Assembly: GCA_021824855.1 (NCBI GenBank)
Contig: JAKAJX010000289.1
Location: forward strand, 1 to 16,852
Origin: Bacteroidota bacterium
GTDB lineage: Bacteria; Bacteroidota; Bacteroidia; Chitinophagales; Chitinophagaceae
Direction: 5' to 3'
DNA length: 16,852 nucleotides
The translations under genes were made by a program, and so were the position numbers. Each line of letters opens with the position of its first letter. Within the stretch, counting starts at the first letter, position 1. This document shows, one piece after another, positions 1 to 6,577 of this stretch. A model generated the notes under the pieces. The model was given only the letters and a program-made list of their open reading frames with translations, did not search any database and was not told the DNA's origin.

Positions 1-133
1 ATGTGCCTTACTTATTCATATCAATGGCAAATATGCCGTAAAAAAAGGCGAATATGATATTCTTAAACCAATGTGTGATGCTATTACAGAACGTGGTATT
101 GGTGCAACTATTGAAGCATTAGCTGATCATTAA
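1..133 (+). CDS. clpS: ATP-dependent Clp protease adaptor ClpS, C-terminal end (partial)
   Basis: The reading frame is open from base 2 to a TAA stop at 131-133 and gives the last 43 residues of a protein that begins before the window. The tail reads roughly L-I-H-I-N-G-K, then a K-x-G-E-Y-D-x-L-K-P-M-C segment, a short helix, and R-G-I-G-A-T-I-E near the end. This matches the C-terminal half of Bacteroidota ClpS, where a strand with H..GK..V..G is followed by a helix and a final G..A.IE strand. ClpS binds N-degron substrates and delivers them to ClpAP in the cytoplasm. The next gene, 17 bases downstream on the same strand, encodes Aat, which makes ClpS substrates, and this supports the call strongly. 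The N-terminal ligand pocket is outside the window, so function cannot be confirmed from residues. Confidence 0.72.
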   Translation, partial: CALLIHINGKYAVKKGEYDILKPMCDAITERGIGATIEALADH

Positions 134-150
134 ACTCCCCCCACTTCTTC

Positions 151-807
151 ATGCCATTATTTGCATTAAATGAATCTATCTGGTTTCCTCCGGTTGAAGC
201 TTCTTTAGAGGATGGATTATTAGCTGTTGGCGGAGATTTAAGTACCGAAAGATTGCTATTGGCTTATAAAAATGGCATATTCCCCTGGTACGATGGAGAT
301 ATTCCTTTATGGTGGTGCCCTAATCCTCGCTTTGTGCTTTTTCCGGAAGAATTAAAGGTTAGTAAAAGCATGAAAAGTGTACTTAAAAAAAACAAATTTG
401 AGTTTACTGTTAATACCGCATTTAAGGAAGTGATTAACCAATGTAAAATTACTAAACGCAAAGACCAAGATGGCACTTGGATAAAAGAAGAAGTTGCAAC
501 TGCCTATTTAGAACTTTATAAAAGAGGAATTGCACAAAGTGCAGAAACTTGGTATGATGGAAAATTAGTAGGCGGATTATATGGTGTACGTTTAGGCAAA
601 GTTTTTTTTGGTGAAAGTATGTTTAGCACCGAAAGTAATGCAAGCAAATTTGCATTTATTAATTATGTTGAACAGTTAAAAGAAGAAGGCGTAGTATTAA
701 TAGATTGCCAAATACACACACAACATTTAGAAAGTTTAGGAGCACGTTTTATTATGAGAGAACAATTTATTCAGTTATTACAACATTATGTTTCAGAGGG
801 CGAATAA
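151..807 (+). CDS. aat: Leucyl/phenylalanyl-tRNA--protein transferase
   Basis: The 218-residue product transfers Leu or Phe from aminoacyl-tRNA onto the N terminus of proteins that start with Lys or Arg, creating N-degrons for ClpS/ClpAP in the cytoplasm. Family signatures run along the whole length: FPP near residue 12 followed by GLLAVGGDLS (22-31), GIFPWY (42-47), WWCPNPR (54-60), TWI (109-111), SAETW (130-134), GGLYGV (141-146), FFGESMFS (152-159), LIDCQ (183-187) and HLESLGA (192-198). The length is normal for the family and no key block is missing. The ATG at 151 places the first conserved block about ten residues in, as usual, and there is no clear Shine-Dalgarno. It follows the probable clpS by 17 bases, so the two are likely co-transcribed. 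Its stop codon directly abuts the stop of the convergent gene. Confidence 0.97.
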   Translation: MPLFALNESIWFPPVEASLEDGLLAVGGDLSTERLLLAYKNGIFPWYDGDIPLWWCPNPRFVLFPEELKVSKSMKSVLKKNKFEFTVNTAFKEVINQCKITKRKDQDGTWIKEEVATAYLELYKRGIAQSAETWYDGKLVGGLYGVRLGKVFFGESMFSTESNASKFAFINYVEQLKEEGVVLIDCQIHTQHLESLGARFIMREQFIQLLQHYVSEGE

Positions 808-1440
808 TTAAATTCTATCTCCATACATTTTAGCAACATCTTGAACTATTTTTTCCATTTCTCTATCTGCACCATTTGCCTCATATTTCAACTTTAAATT
901 TCCTCCAAAAATAACAGCCACCGTTTGCCAAAAAGCAGCAGTAAAAACGCCTTTATATTCCTCAATAATTTCATAACAACTATTGTTGGTTTGGCGATAT
1001 ATTAATTTCATTAAAACTCTTCCCTGATAAATAGAAAGTTGTGTAAGTTTATCTGCAAACTCTTTTTTTAACTCTTTTTCACGAGACCTTATAATTGCTT
1101 TTCGCATTTTTTTATCGCTCACATTTACCAATTTGGCATTTATTTCATTCATTATTTTAGAAGAAGCTTTTGCATAAGGATACGTTACATAAATTGCATT
1201 ACGCAATCTTGTCCAATCTTGCCAATAACGAGACTGTTGTCTATTTAATTTTTTTTCTACAAAGAAAGGAGGCAGATCGCTGGTAGGAATTGTATCGCCG
1301 GTTGAAGTTATAAAAATATGTACTCGGATGGTATCATTTATACCGAACTGTTGTGCAGCAGCTTTTTGAGAATAAATTAAAAAAAAGCTACTTATTGTTA
1401 CAAGTATTATTTGGTTAATATATGGTTTAAAAAGTTGCAT
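808..1440 (-). CDS. DUF4294 family secreted protein
   Basis: I recognise the C-terminal two thirds as the Bacteroidota family DUF4294: a Y-V-T-Y-P-Y-A stretch, a lysine- and arginine-rich helix, a Y-Q-G-R-V-L-M-K-L-I-Y-R segment, then A-F-W-Q-T-V-A-V-I-F-G-G and a helix to the end. The biochemical role is unknown. I chose the ATG at 1440, which gives 210 residues and a clean signal peptide (MQLFKPY, a hydrophobic stretch, then A-A-A-Q), so export to the periplasm is likely. In-frame starts further upstream (ATG at 1461, TTG at 1482) would only add residues ahead of the signal. The gene lies downstream of ccmF on the same strand, 68 bases after its stop, and may be the last gene of that unit. 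Its own stop abuts the aat stop with no spacer. Confidence 0.8.
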   Translation of the reverse strand: MQLFKPYINQIILVTISSFFLIYSQKAAAQQFGINDTIRVHIFITSTGDTIPTSDLPPFFVEKKLNRQQSRYWQDWTRLRNAIYVTYPYAKASSKIMNEINAKLVNVSDKKMRKAIIRSREKELKKEFADKLTQLSIYQGRVLMKLIYRQTNNSCYEIIEEYKGVFTAAFWQTVAVIFGGNLKLKYEANGADREMEKIVQDVAKMYGDRI

Positions 1441-1496
1441 GAAGTATAAAAATAAATACATGTTTGGTATTAATGCCGCCAACTTTTAATAGTAAC

Positions 1497-1513
1497 CTTA
1501 ACCGATTGTTAAG
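1497..1513 (-). other. Short perfect inverted repeat over the ccmF stop codon
   Basis: CTTAAC (1497-1502) and its exact complement GTTAAG (1508-1513) are separated by five bases and overlap the ccmF stop at 1509-1511. In the ccmF transcript this could form a 6-bp hairpin. No run of U follows it, so it is not a convincing intrinsic terminator. It could attenuate or protect the mRNA end before the DUF4294 gene, or be chance in AT-rich DNA. Confidence 0.25.
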
Positions 1514-3935
1514 ATGCAATGCGATTAAGCCTGTATAGAATAGACATTATAAACCCAATAACCATAAGTATAACACCTATCCACAAAATTATTATCCAAG
1601 GAAATTCGTACACTTTTAACGTAATTAAATCTGACACGGCAGCACTTTCTTTAATGCCAATTTCAATGGTACTTGTTTTGGGATCAATTAGCTTATTAAA
1701 TTTTATGGCAAGACTTTGTTGCGGAACAGTATCCGGAATATCTCTTAAACTATTTCCTTTTAAAGCAATTCCGGGCATTGCATTATATTGTTTTCCATCT
1801 TTTGATAGTACCGTGATATTTAAAAATAATGCTTGCTCATCTGCATTATATTTTGTTTGAAGCGATTTGGGATTTACTTCAATTTTATTTAACACCACAA
1901 ATCCATTACCATAAAAAACCGTATCGCCTACTTTTAATTCTTTTTTACGAAATACCGCTGTATCGTTTTGCTTATTTTGTTCGTATGCCGATATATACAC
2001 AAAAATATCTTTATCGAAATAATGACGGGCAGACGGGTTAGCCGACATTCCTTCCATGCCTTTATTATTTTTCATTAAATCGGGATACAGTTTAAAATGT
2101 TCCTTCCCATCTTTCGATTTAAAATCTATTTCAAAATAAGTTTTCTTTTCGGCCGCATTAAATGTATCGGTTACATAGGTAACTGTATATTTACCCATAT
2201 CAGTGGGTACACGTTTAAATAAAGTAATATTTTCAGCCGGATCTTCTCGTTTATCTTTCTTAAAAACTGCAATTCCTGTAGTATTTTGGCTTAACACATT
2301 TTTTTTAGCCGATGACAATAAAATGCCTAATAATACTAATCCAAATCCTACGTGAGCAACCGATGCTCCTGCTGCTTTTAGTTTGCCTTTTAATCCGCTC
2401 CATATATACATAGTATTGGCTATAATGCCGTATATGCTACCAAAAATTGCTACGTATATGGCAATTAAAAATCCAATTCCGTATTTATCGTAATTAATAT
2501 TGGCAAATACAATAACAAGTATGCTACATACCAACGCAATAATTGTTGGCAACACAATTCGTTTACCAAAAAAATTATTAGAAGTATTTTTATATTTAAA
2601 ATATTGTGTAGTAGCTGTAAGTATACCAATGATGATTGCAATAAAAATTTGAATTTGATTATATTCTTTCAACGGATCTTCCGGAGGTGCTACATTGGTT
2701 TTAAAAATTTTATTGAATACCGGAATGGAAGTTTTTGAAATAATAATAATGGAAGATAAAAACAAAACTAAAGAACCAATAAACATCCAAAATTCGCGAC
2801 TATTCGTATTTTCTTCTTTTGTAATTGCCGGAATAGATTTATATCGAATGGCAAAATATACTATCGCAGGAACAAAGAAAACTAATACAAATAATACAAG
2901 CTGGGCAGTCATATCAGAACCTACAAAAGCATGTACCGAAGTATCGCCTAATACCCCACTTCTGGTAAGAAAAGTTGAGTATAATACCAACGTAAATGTA
3001 ATGATGTAGAAGAAGTAAGTACTTCGCAAAGAATAACCGGTAGCTTTATATACAATATTGGTATGTAAGCCCGCAATTAAAGTTAACCAAGGAACCAAAG
3101 AAGCATTTTCTACAGGATCCCAAGCCCAATAGCCTCCAAAATTTAAACTTTCGTAAGCCCATGCAGCTCCCATCATAATGCCGGTACCCAATATTGCTGC
3201 TGAAAATGATGACCAAGGAATGGCAGTTTTAATCCATGAATGATCTTTATTCACTAATCCGGCATAAGCAAATGCAAAAGGAATAATAGTGGAAGCAAAA
3301 CCTAAAAATAAAACCGGCGGATGTATTACCATCCAATAATTCTGTAATAAAGTATTTAAATCATTTCCTTCATGAACACGAGGCAATTGCAAATAATTGG
3401 GATCGCTGAAAATGGGCAACTGACTCATTTCATTCCTCCATAAAATAAAAGGATTATTCCCAATTTTTACATCAAAAATATATACTCCAATAAGCATGGT
3501 TGCAATACAAAATTGTGCAAAGTTGATAACGGTTAAAACAGGAGCTTCCCATTTTTTATTTTTCCATATTATTATCCAACCTAACACACAATGCCAAATA
3601 TTCCATAATAAAAAGCTACCCGATTGATCTTCCCAAATACAAGCCAATAAATATTTAGGAGGTAATGATAAGGAGGAATGATTCCACGCAAAAAAGTATT
3701 CGTGATAATGATTAGAAACGATATAATAAATTAAAATAAAAACGGCAAAAACAGCAATTGTTTCTATAAAAAAGAAGGTACGTGCCAATTGTAGCCAACT
3801 GGTTTTTTCTTCTGCAACTTGTAATCGGTTAGCTTTAAAATACGCAATGGTTGCCAATACAGATGCTACTAATGAAAGAATGGCAAAAAAATGCCCTAAC
3901 TGTCCGGGTAATAAATGTTCGCCTATATATTGCAT
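1509..3935 (-). CDS. ccmF: Cytochrome c maturation protein CcmF (CcsA/CcmF-type haem lyase)
   Basis: This polytopic inner-membrane protein of 808 residues would transfer haem from CcmE to apocytochrome c in the periplasm. The diagnostic WWD motif is present as GGYWAWDPVEN (267-277) followed by ASLVPWL. An HPP motif (205-207) and a T-R-S-G-V-L-G-D-T-S-V-H stretch ending at His335 match the conserved histidine-bearing loops of CcmF, and another histidine lies at 528 before a hydrophobic segment. After about residue 544 comes a long soluble, probably periplasmic, domain to about 778, then a last membrane helix (about 779-802). That domain makes the protein clearly longer than the roughly 650 residues of the E. 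coli protein; I believe the longer form is usual in Bacteroidota. The gene follows ccmE by 17 bases and is almost certainly co-transcribed with it. Confidence 0.95.
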   Translation of the reverse strand: MQYIGEHLLPGQLGHFFAILSLVASVLATIAYFKANRLQVAEEKTSWLQLARTFFFIETIAVFAVFILIYYIVSNHYHEYFFAWNHSSLSLPPKYLLACIWEDQSGSFLLWNIWHCVLGWIIIWKNKKWEAPVLTVINFAQFCIATMLIGVYIFDVKIGNNPFILWRNEMSQLPIFSDPNYLQLPRVHEGNDLNTLLQNYWMVIHPPVLFLGFASTIIPFAFAYAGLVNKDHSWIKTAIPWSSFSAAILGTGIMMGAAWAYESLNFGGYWAWDPVENASLVPWLTLIAGLHTNIVYKATGYSLRSTYFFYIITFTLVLYSTFLTRSGVLGDTSVHAFVGSDMTAQLVLFVLVFFVPAIVYFAIRYKSIPAITKEENTNSREFWMFIGSLVLFLSSIIIISKTSIPVFNKIFKTNVAPPEDPLKEYNQIQIFIAIIIGILTATTQYFKYKNTSNNFFGKRIVLPTIIALVCSILVIVFANINYDKYGIGFLIAIYVAIFGSIYGIIANTMYIWSGLKGKLKAAGASVAHVGFGLVLLGILLSSAKKNVLSQNTTGIAVFKKDKREDPAENITLFKRVPTDMGKYTVTYVTDTFNAAEKKTYFEIDFKSKDGKEHFKLYPDLMKNNKGMEGMSANPSARHYFDKDIFVYISAYEQNKQNDTAVFRKKELKVGDTVFYGNGFVVLNKIEVNPKSLQTKYNADEQALFLNITVLSKDGKQYNAMPGIALKGNSLRDIPDTVPQQSLAIKFNKLIDPKTSTIEIGIKESAAVSDLITLKVYEFPWIIILWIGVILMVIGFIMSILYRLNRIAS

Positions 3936-3952
3936 GGTGTAGAAAGAAGGTT

Positions 3953-4354
3953 TTAGTTAGAAGCATTAATACTGTTGTTTACAGCTTTTGCATCGTCTTT
4001 ATATTTAGATGGACACTTTAGTAAAATATCTTTACATTCAAAATGATCGCCTTCCATTCTGCCACCCAATACAATTTGTTTACTCATCTCCATATTTTCC
4101 GGCTTAGAATTATGATACACCACATTAACCTTATTTCCTAAAGTATCTATCACCGAAAATGTTAGGTAATTAGGATTTTTGGCATCATACTGTATGGAAG
4201 ATTTATCGAGCATTACAATTAGTTTAACCGGCTTACCTTGCTTTTGCTTGGCCGAAGCTATGGTTTCGTAGGTGGTAAGATTACCCGTATAGCTTATTAA
4301 AATTGTAATAGCTGCTGCAATTAATACTAAAATTATTATGTGAATTTTTTTCAT
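3953..4354 (-). CDS. ccmE: Cytochrome c maturation haem chaperone CcmE, cysteine-type
   Basis: This 133-residue protein is a membrane-anchored periplasmic haem chaperone that binds haem covalently and passes it to CcmF. Residues 4-22 form the N-terminal membrane anchor. The following beta-rich body shows the expected V-V-Y-H-N-S-K-P-E segment (78-86) and a V-L-G-G-R strand, matching the OB-like fold of the family. In the classical protein the haem-binding site is HDENY; here the aligned segment is LLKCPSKY, with Cys114 and Tyr118 giving a CxxxY site. Such cysteine variants are known from archaea and Desulfovibrio. A further cysteine lies at 107. The ATG at 4354 is preceded by a good -7 promoter box. 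The gene is first in its unit, with ccmF starting 17 bases after its stop. Confidence 0.92.
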   Translation of the reverse strand: MKKIHIIILVLIAAAITILISYTGNLTTYETIASAKQKQGKPVKLIVMLDKSSIQYDAKNPNYLTFSVIDTLGNKVNVVYHNSKPENMEMSKQIVLGGRMEGDHFECKDILLKCPSKYKDDAKAVNNSINASN

Positions 4355-4374
4355 ACTTTTTTAAAGTTTCCCAG

Positions 4375-4382
4375 CAAAAGTA
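4375..4382 (-). promoter_or_regulatory. Candidate -7 promoter box for ccmE-ccmF
   Basis: Read on the minus strand this is TACTTTTG, an exact match to the Bacteroidota -7 consensus TAnnTTTG. It would place transcription start near 4372, about 18 bases before the ccmE ATG, a sensible leader length. I do not see a convincing TTG-type -33 element at the expected distance, so the call rests on the -7 box and its position. Confidence 0.5.
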
Positions 4383-4478
4383 ATTTTTTAACTGTTACCA
4401 TTGATTTGATATGCATCATGTTTTATAAACATTGCTTTCGAATAATGAAATAATTAGCAAATACTTCACAATCAAACC

Positions 4479-4486
4479 TAATTTTG
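4479..4486 (+). promoter_or_regulatory. Candidate -7 box almost at the start codon of the membrane-protein gene
   Basis: TAATTTTG matches TAnnTTTG exactly and lies only six bases before the ATG at 4493. Taken at face value, transcription would begin near 4489 and the mRNA would have a leader of about four bases. No -33 TTG is visible at the usual distance. It may be chance in AT-rich DNA, but it sits in the divergent intergenic region (4355-4492) where a plus-strand promoter is needed. Confidence 0.35.
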
Positions 4487-4492
4487 CCAATT

Positions 4493-5086
4493 ATGAAAAG
4501 AACTGCTAAAACCTATGATTATATTGTTGTACTGAAAGAACATTCCTCGTATAAATATATTGATTGGATAAGCAAATTAATGTTATTAATTGCTATAATA
4601 AGCTTTTTATTCGAAGTATATACACAATATACCGTTTCGCATCAATTTAATCTTGCCGGAAAATCAGGTTTACTCCTTATTTTAAGTATCATTATTATTT
4701 TTTGGTGGTTATTTTCTTATTGGCAATCTCTTAGAGATCACATTCCCTTTTATCGCTTTGCATTATTAATTAGTGCATGGGGTTGGTACATTCATCCAAA
4801 AGGAAGCTTATTTTTTTTCGTTTATATTATAGCTGCTATTTTAGAAAAACCTGTAAAAATATTACCCGAAATAGCTTTTGACAGTACAGAAATTGTAATT
4901 AACTCTTTTCCTAAAAAAAGATTTTTATGGGAAGAACTCAATAATGTTATTTTAAAAGATGGCTTATTAACGATAGACTGTAAGAATAATGTACTAATTC
5001 AACGAACGGTAAATGAAGAAATATCCATTTCGGTTGAAAAAGAATTTAACGAATTTTGTAAAAACAATTTAATTGCCAAACAATAA
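4493..5086 (+). CDS. Small integral membrane protein with PH-like C-terminal region
   Basis: I do not recognise a named family. The protein has 197 residues from the ATG at 4493; a TTG three codons upstream is less likely. Visible membrane segments lie at about 25-43 and 56-76, followed by a hydrophobic stretch from about 86 to 117 that may be one or two helices. The C-terminal part (about 122-190) is soluble and reads as alternating strands (E-I-A-F-D-S-T-E-I-V-I-N-S-F, then W-E-E-L-N-N-V-I-L-K-D-G-L-L-T-I-D) plus a final helix. That pattern resembles the small bacterial PH-like domains found after membrane helices in Bacteroidota hypothetical proteins. The W-x-E-L-x-x-V segment is typical of that layout. 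It is followed 50 bases later by the radical SAM gene on the same strand, but a functional link is not shown. Confidence 0.7.
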   Translation: MKRTAKTYDYIVVLKEHSSYKYIDWISKLMLLIAIISFLFEVYTQYTVSHQFNLAGKSGLLLILSIIIIFWWLFSYWQSLRDHIPFYRFALLISAWGWYIHPKGSLFFFVYIIAAILEKPVKILPEIAFDSTEIVINSFPKKRFLWEELNNVILKDGLLTIDCKNNVLIQRTVNEEISISVEKEFNEFCKNNLIAKQ

Positions 5087-5100
5087 CATTTACTGTTATT
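5082..5100 (+). terminator. Weak hairpin at the end of the membrane-protein gene
   Basis: AATAACA (5082-5088) and TGTTATT (5094-5100) are perfect complements around a five-base loop, overlapping the stop codon at 5084-5086. The stem is AT-rich and no T-run follows, so it is at best a weak terminator or an mRNA-stabilising hairpin between this gene and the radical SAM gene. Confidence 0.3.
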
Positions 5101-5136
5101 AAATACGCTAAAAATCACCAATAAGAAACCAAAATA

Positions 5137-6435
5137 ATGGCTTTACATCAATCACCTTATTTATTGTATTCCGATGGGAAAGGAAATATTTTTGAAGATA
5201 CTACTCTGTATGCAGTAGGGCGTTCGGCATGGGAAGCTTTTCCTATTTCCCCTGAAGACTGGATTGAATTGCCCGATGGCGGCAATTTATACGAACTGCC
5301 GGGTAGACATGGCATTGGTCTAGATGTTGCATCGGGAGAGCTTCGCTTATGCCTTAAAGGATGGGCAGTAGCTGCTTTTATTCCTCCTGCTCATACAGGT
5401 TTATATATTGCAGCTTTTGAAACTACAAAAAATGCACCCACACTCCCCTTATTTTGTTATACTGCTGCAGGCTGGTTTAATAATAAATTTTACGTTTCGG
5501 CAATAAGAATTGAACAAGATATTCGGCAAGAATGTGCCGGATATGATGACACTAAAATTAAATCCGGTTCTCAATATTTAACAGCAGCATTTCCTAATAA
5601 TAGATTGGTAACTCATTTAATGAACAATTGTTGCAATACGTATAGCTGTCCTGCTGCAAGAAATTTTGCTTTGGGAAGATGGGAATGCCCCATTCCTACT
5701 TCACCATCTTGCAATGCTAATTGTTTAGGCTGTATTTCATTTCAACCGGAAGAAGAAACCATTGTTGCTACACAAGACAGGTTAACTTTTAAACCTTCGG
5801 TAGAAGAAATTGTTGAATTCGCCGTTCCGCATCTTATCAACGCTCCTTATCCGATTGTGAGTTTTGGACAAGGTTGCGAAGGTGAGCCGCTATTAATGTG
5901 GGAAACAATTAAACAAGCCATTATTGAAATAAGAAAACATACCAATAAAGGAAGTATCAATATTAATACCAATGGCTCGAAACCCAATGCAGTAAAGGCT
6001 TTATGTGAAGTAGGTTTAGACAGTATTCGGGTAAGTACCAACTCATTCAGAAAAGAAATTTATACCAAATATTACCGTCCTAATAATTATCAATTTGAAG
6101 ATATAATTGAAAGTTTAAAAGTTATCAGAAGCTTTGGAAGATGGAGCAGTATTAATTATTTTGTTTTTCCGGGAATGACGGATACAAGCGAAGAATATGA
6201 GGCTTTACGAACAATAATTAAAGAAACCGATTTAAATATGATTCAGTGGAGAAATTTTAACATTGATCCTGATTGGTATTTAAAACAAATTGATGTAAAA
6301 GAAACTGCTGAGTTATTAGGAATAAAACAAGTAATGGATTTAATTCATGAAGAATTTCCGAAAGTGCAGTTTGGCTATTTCAATCCGCCAATGGAAAGAA
6401 TTAAAGGAAATTTCGAAACAGACTTTGCACATTAG
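5137..6435 (+). CDS. Radical SAM protein of unknown function
   Basis: The 432-residue protein carries a CX3CX2C radical SAM cluster motif, CNANCLGC, with cysteines at 192, 196 and 199. A glycine-rich GQGCEGEPLL segment (245-254) fits the SAM-binding GGE-type motif, and later strands (I-N-I-N-T-N-G at 274-280, then S-I-R-V-S, S-I-N-Y-F-V-F-P-G) fit the TIM-barrel core. About 190 residues precede the motif, much longer than in minimal radical SAM enzymes. This part has a repeated-turn, aromatic-rich character and ends in a cysteine patch: C165, C166, C171 and C184. Those cysteines could hold a second metal centre; that is inference. There is no signal peptide, so it is cytoplasmic. I cannot assign a substrate. 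It may share a transcript with the upstream membrane protein (50-base gap). Confidence 0.88.
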   Translation: MALHQSPYLLYSDGKGNIFEDTTLYAVGRSAWEAFPISPEDWIELPDGGNLYELPGRHGIGLDVASGELRLCLKGWAVAAFIPPAHTGLYIAAFETTKNAPTLPLFCYTAAGWFNNKFYVSAIRIEQDIRQECAGYDDTKIKSGSQYLTAAFPNNRLVTHLMNNCCNTYSCPAARNFALGRWECPIPTSPSCNANCLGCISFQPEEETIVATQDRLTFKPSVEEIVEFAVPHLINAPYPIVSFGQGCEGEPLLMWETIKQAIIEIRKHTNKGSININTNGSKPNAVKALCEVGLDSIRVSTNSFRKEIYTKYYRPNNYQFEDIIESLKVIRSFGRWSSINYFVFPGMTDTSEEYEALRTIIKETDLNMIQWRNFNIDPDWYLKQIDVKETAELLGIKQVMDLIHEEFPKVQFGYFNPPMERIKGNFETDFAH

Positions 6436-6507
6436 TAAGCATATAATTTTTTAAAAAGCAAGGATACATACAATGATAATATTAACCTTTCTTTACGCAC
6501 TTTAGTG

Positions 6508-6531
6508 TACACAAGGAACGTTATTTGTGTA
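6508..6531. promoter_or_regulatory. Inverted repeat upstream of the TonB-like gene
   Basis: TACACAA (6508-6514) and TTGTGTA (6525-6531) are exact complements separated by ten bases, between the radical SAM stop and the TonB-like start. The two-fold symmetry could be an operator half-site pair for a dimeric regulator or a weak RNA hairpin followed by GTTTTC. Arms of this length also occur by chance in AT-rich sequence. Confidence 0.25.
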
Positions 6532-6568
6532 GTTTTCAACACTCGTATTATTTTATTAGCCAATTGAA

Positions 6569-6576
6569 TAAGTTTG
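6569..6576 (+). promoter_or_regulatory. Candidate -7 box overlapping the start region of the TonB-like gene
   Basis: TAAGTTTG is an exact TAnnTTTG match ending one base before the ATG at 6578. If it is a working promoter, transcription would begin at about 6579, inside that ATG. The in-frame ATG at 6596 (Met7) would then be the true start, with a leader of about 17 bases. No clear -33 element is visible. Confidence 0.35.
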
Positions 6577-6577
6577 T

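Noticed and set aside
1519..1860. Plus-strand open frame of 113 codons opposite ccmF.
   Set aside because: It lies wholly antisense to the conserved ccmF coding sequence, and its translation has no recognisable domain; it is a shadow frame. The same applies to other antisense frames at 264-476, 1829-2041, 2695-3009, 5847-6041, 6926-7117, 7680-7883, 8927-9136, 10397-10579, 11800-12015, 15088-15315 and 15508-15756.
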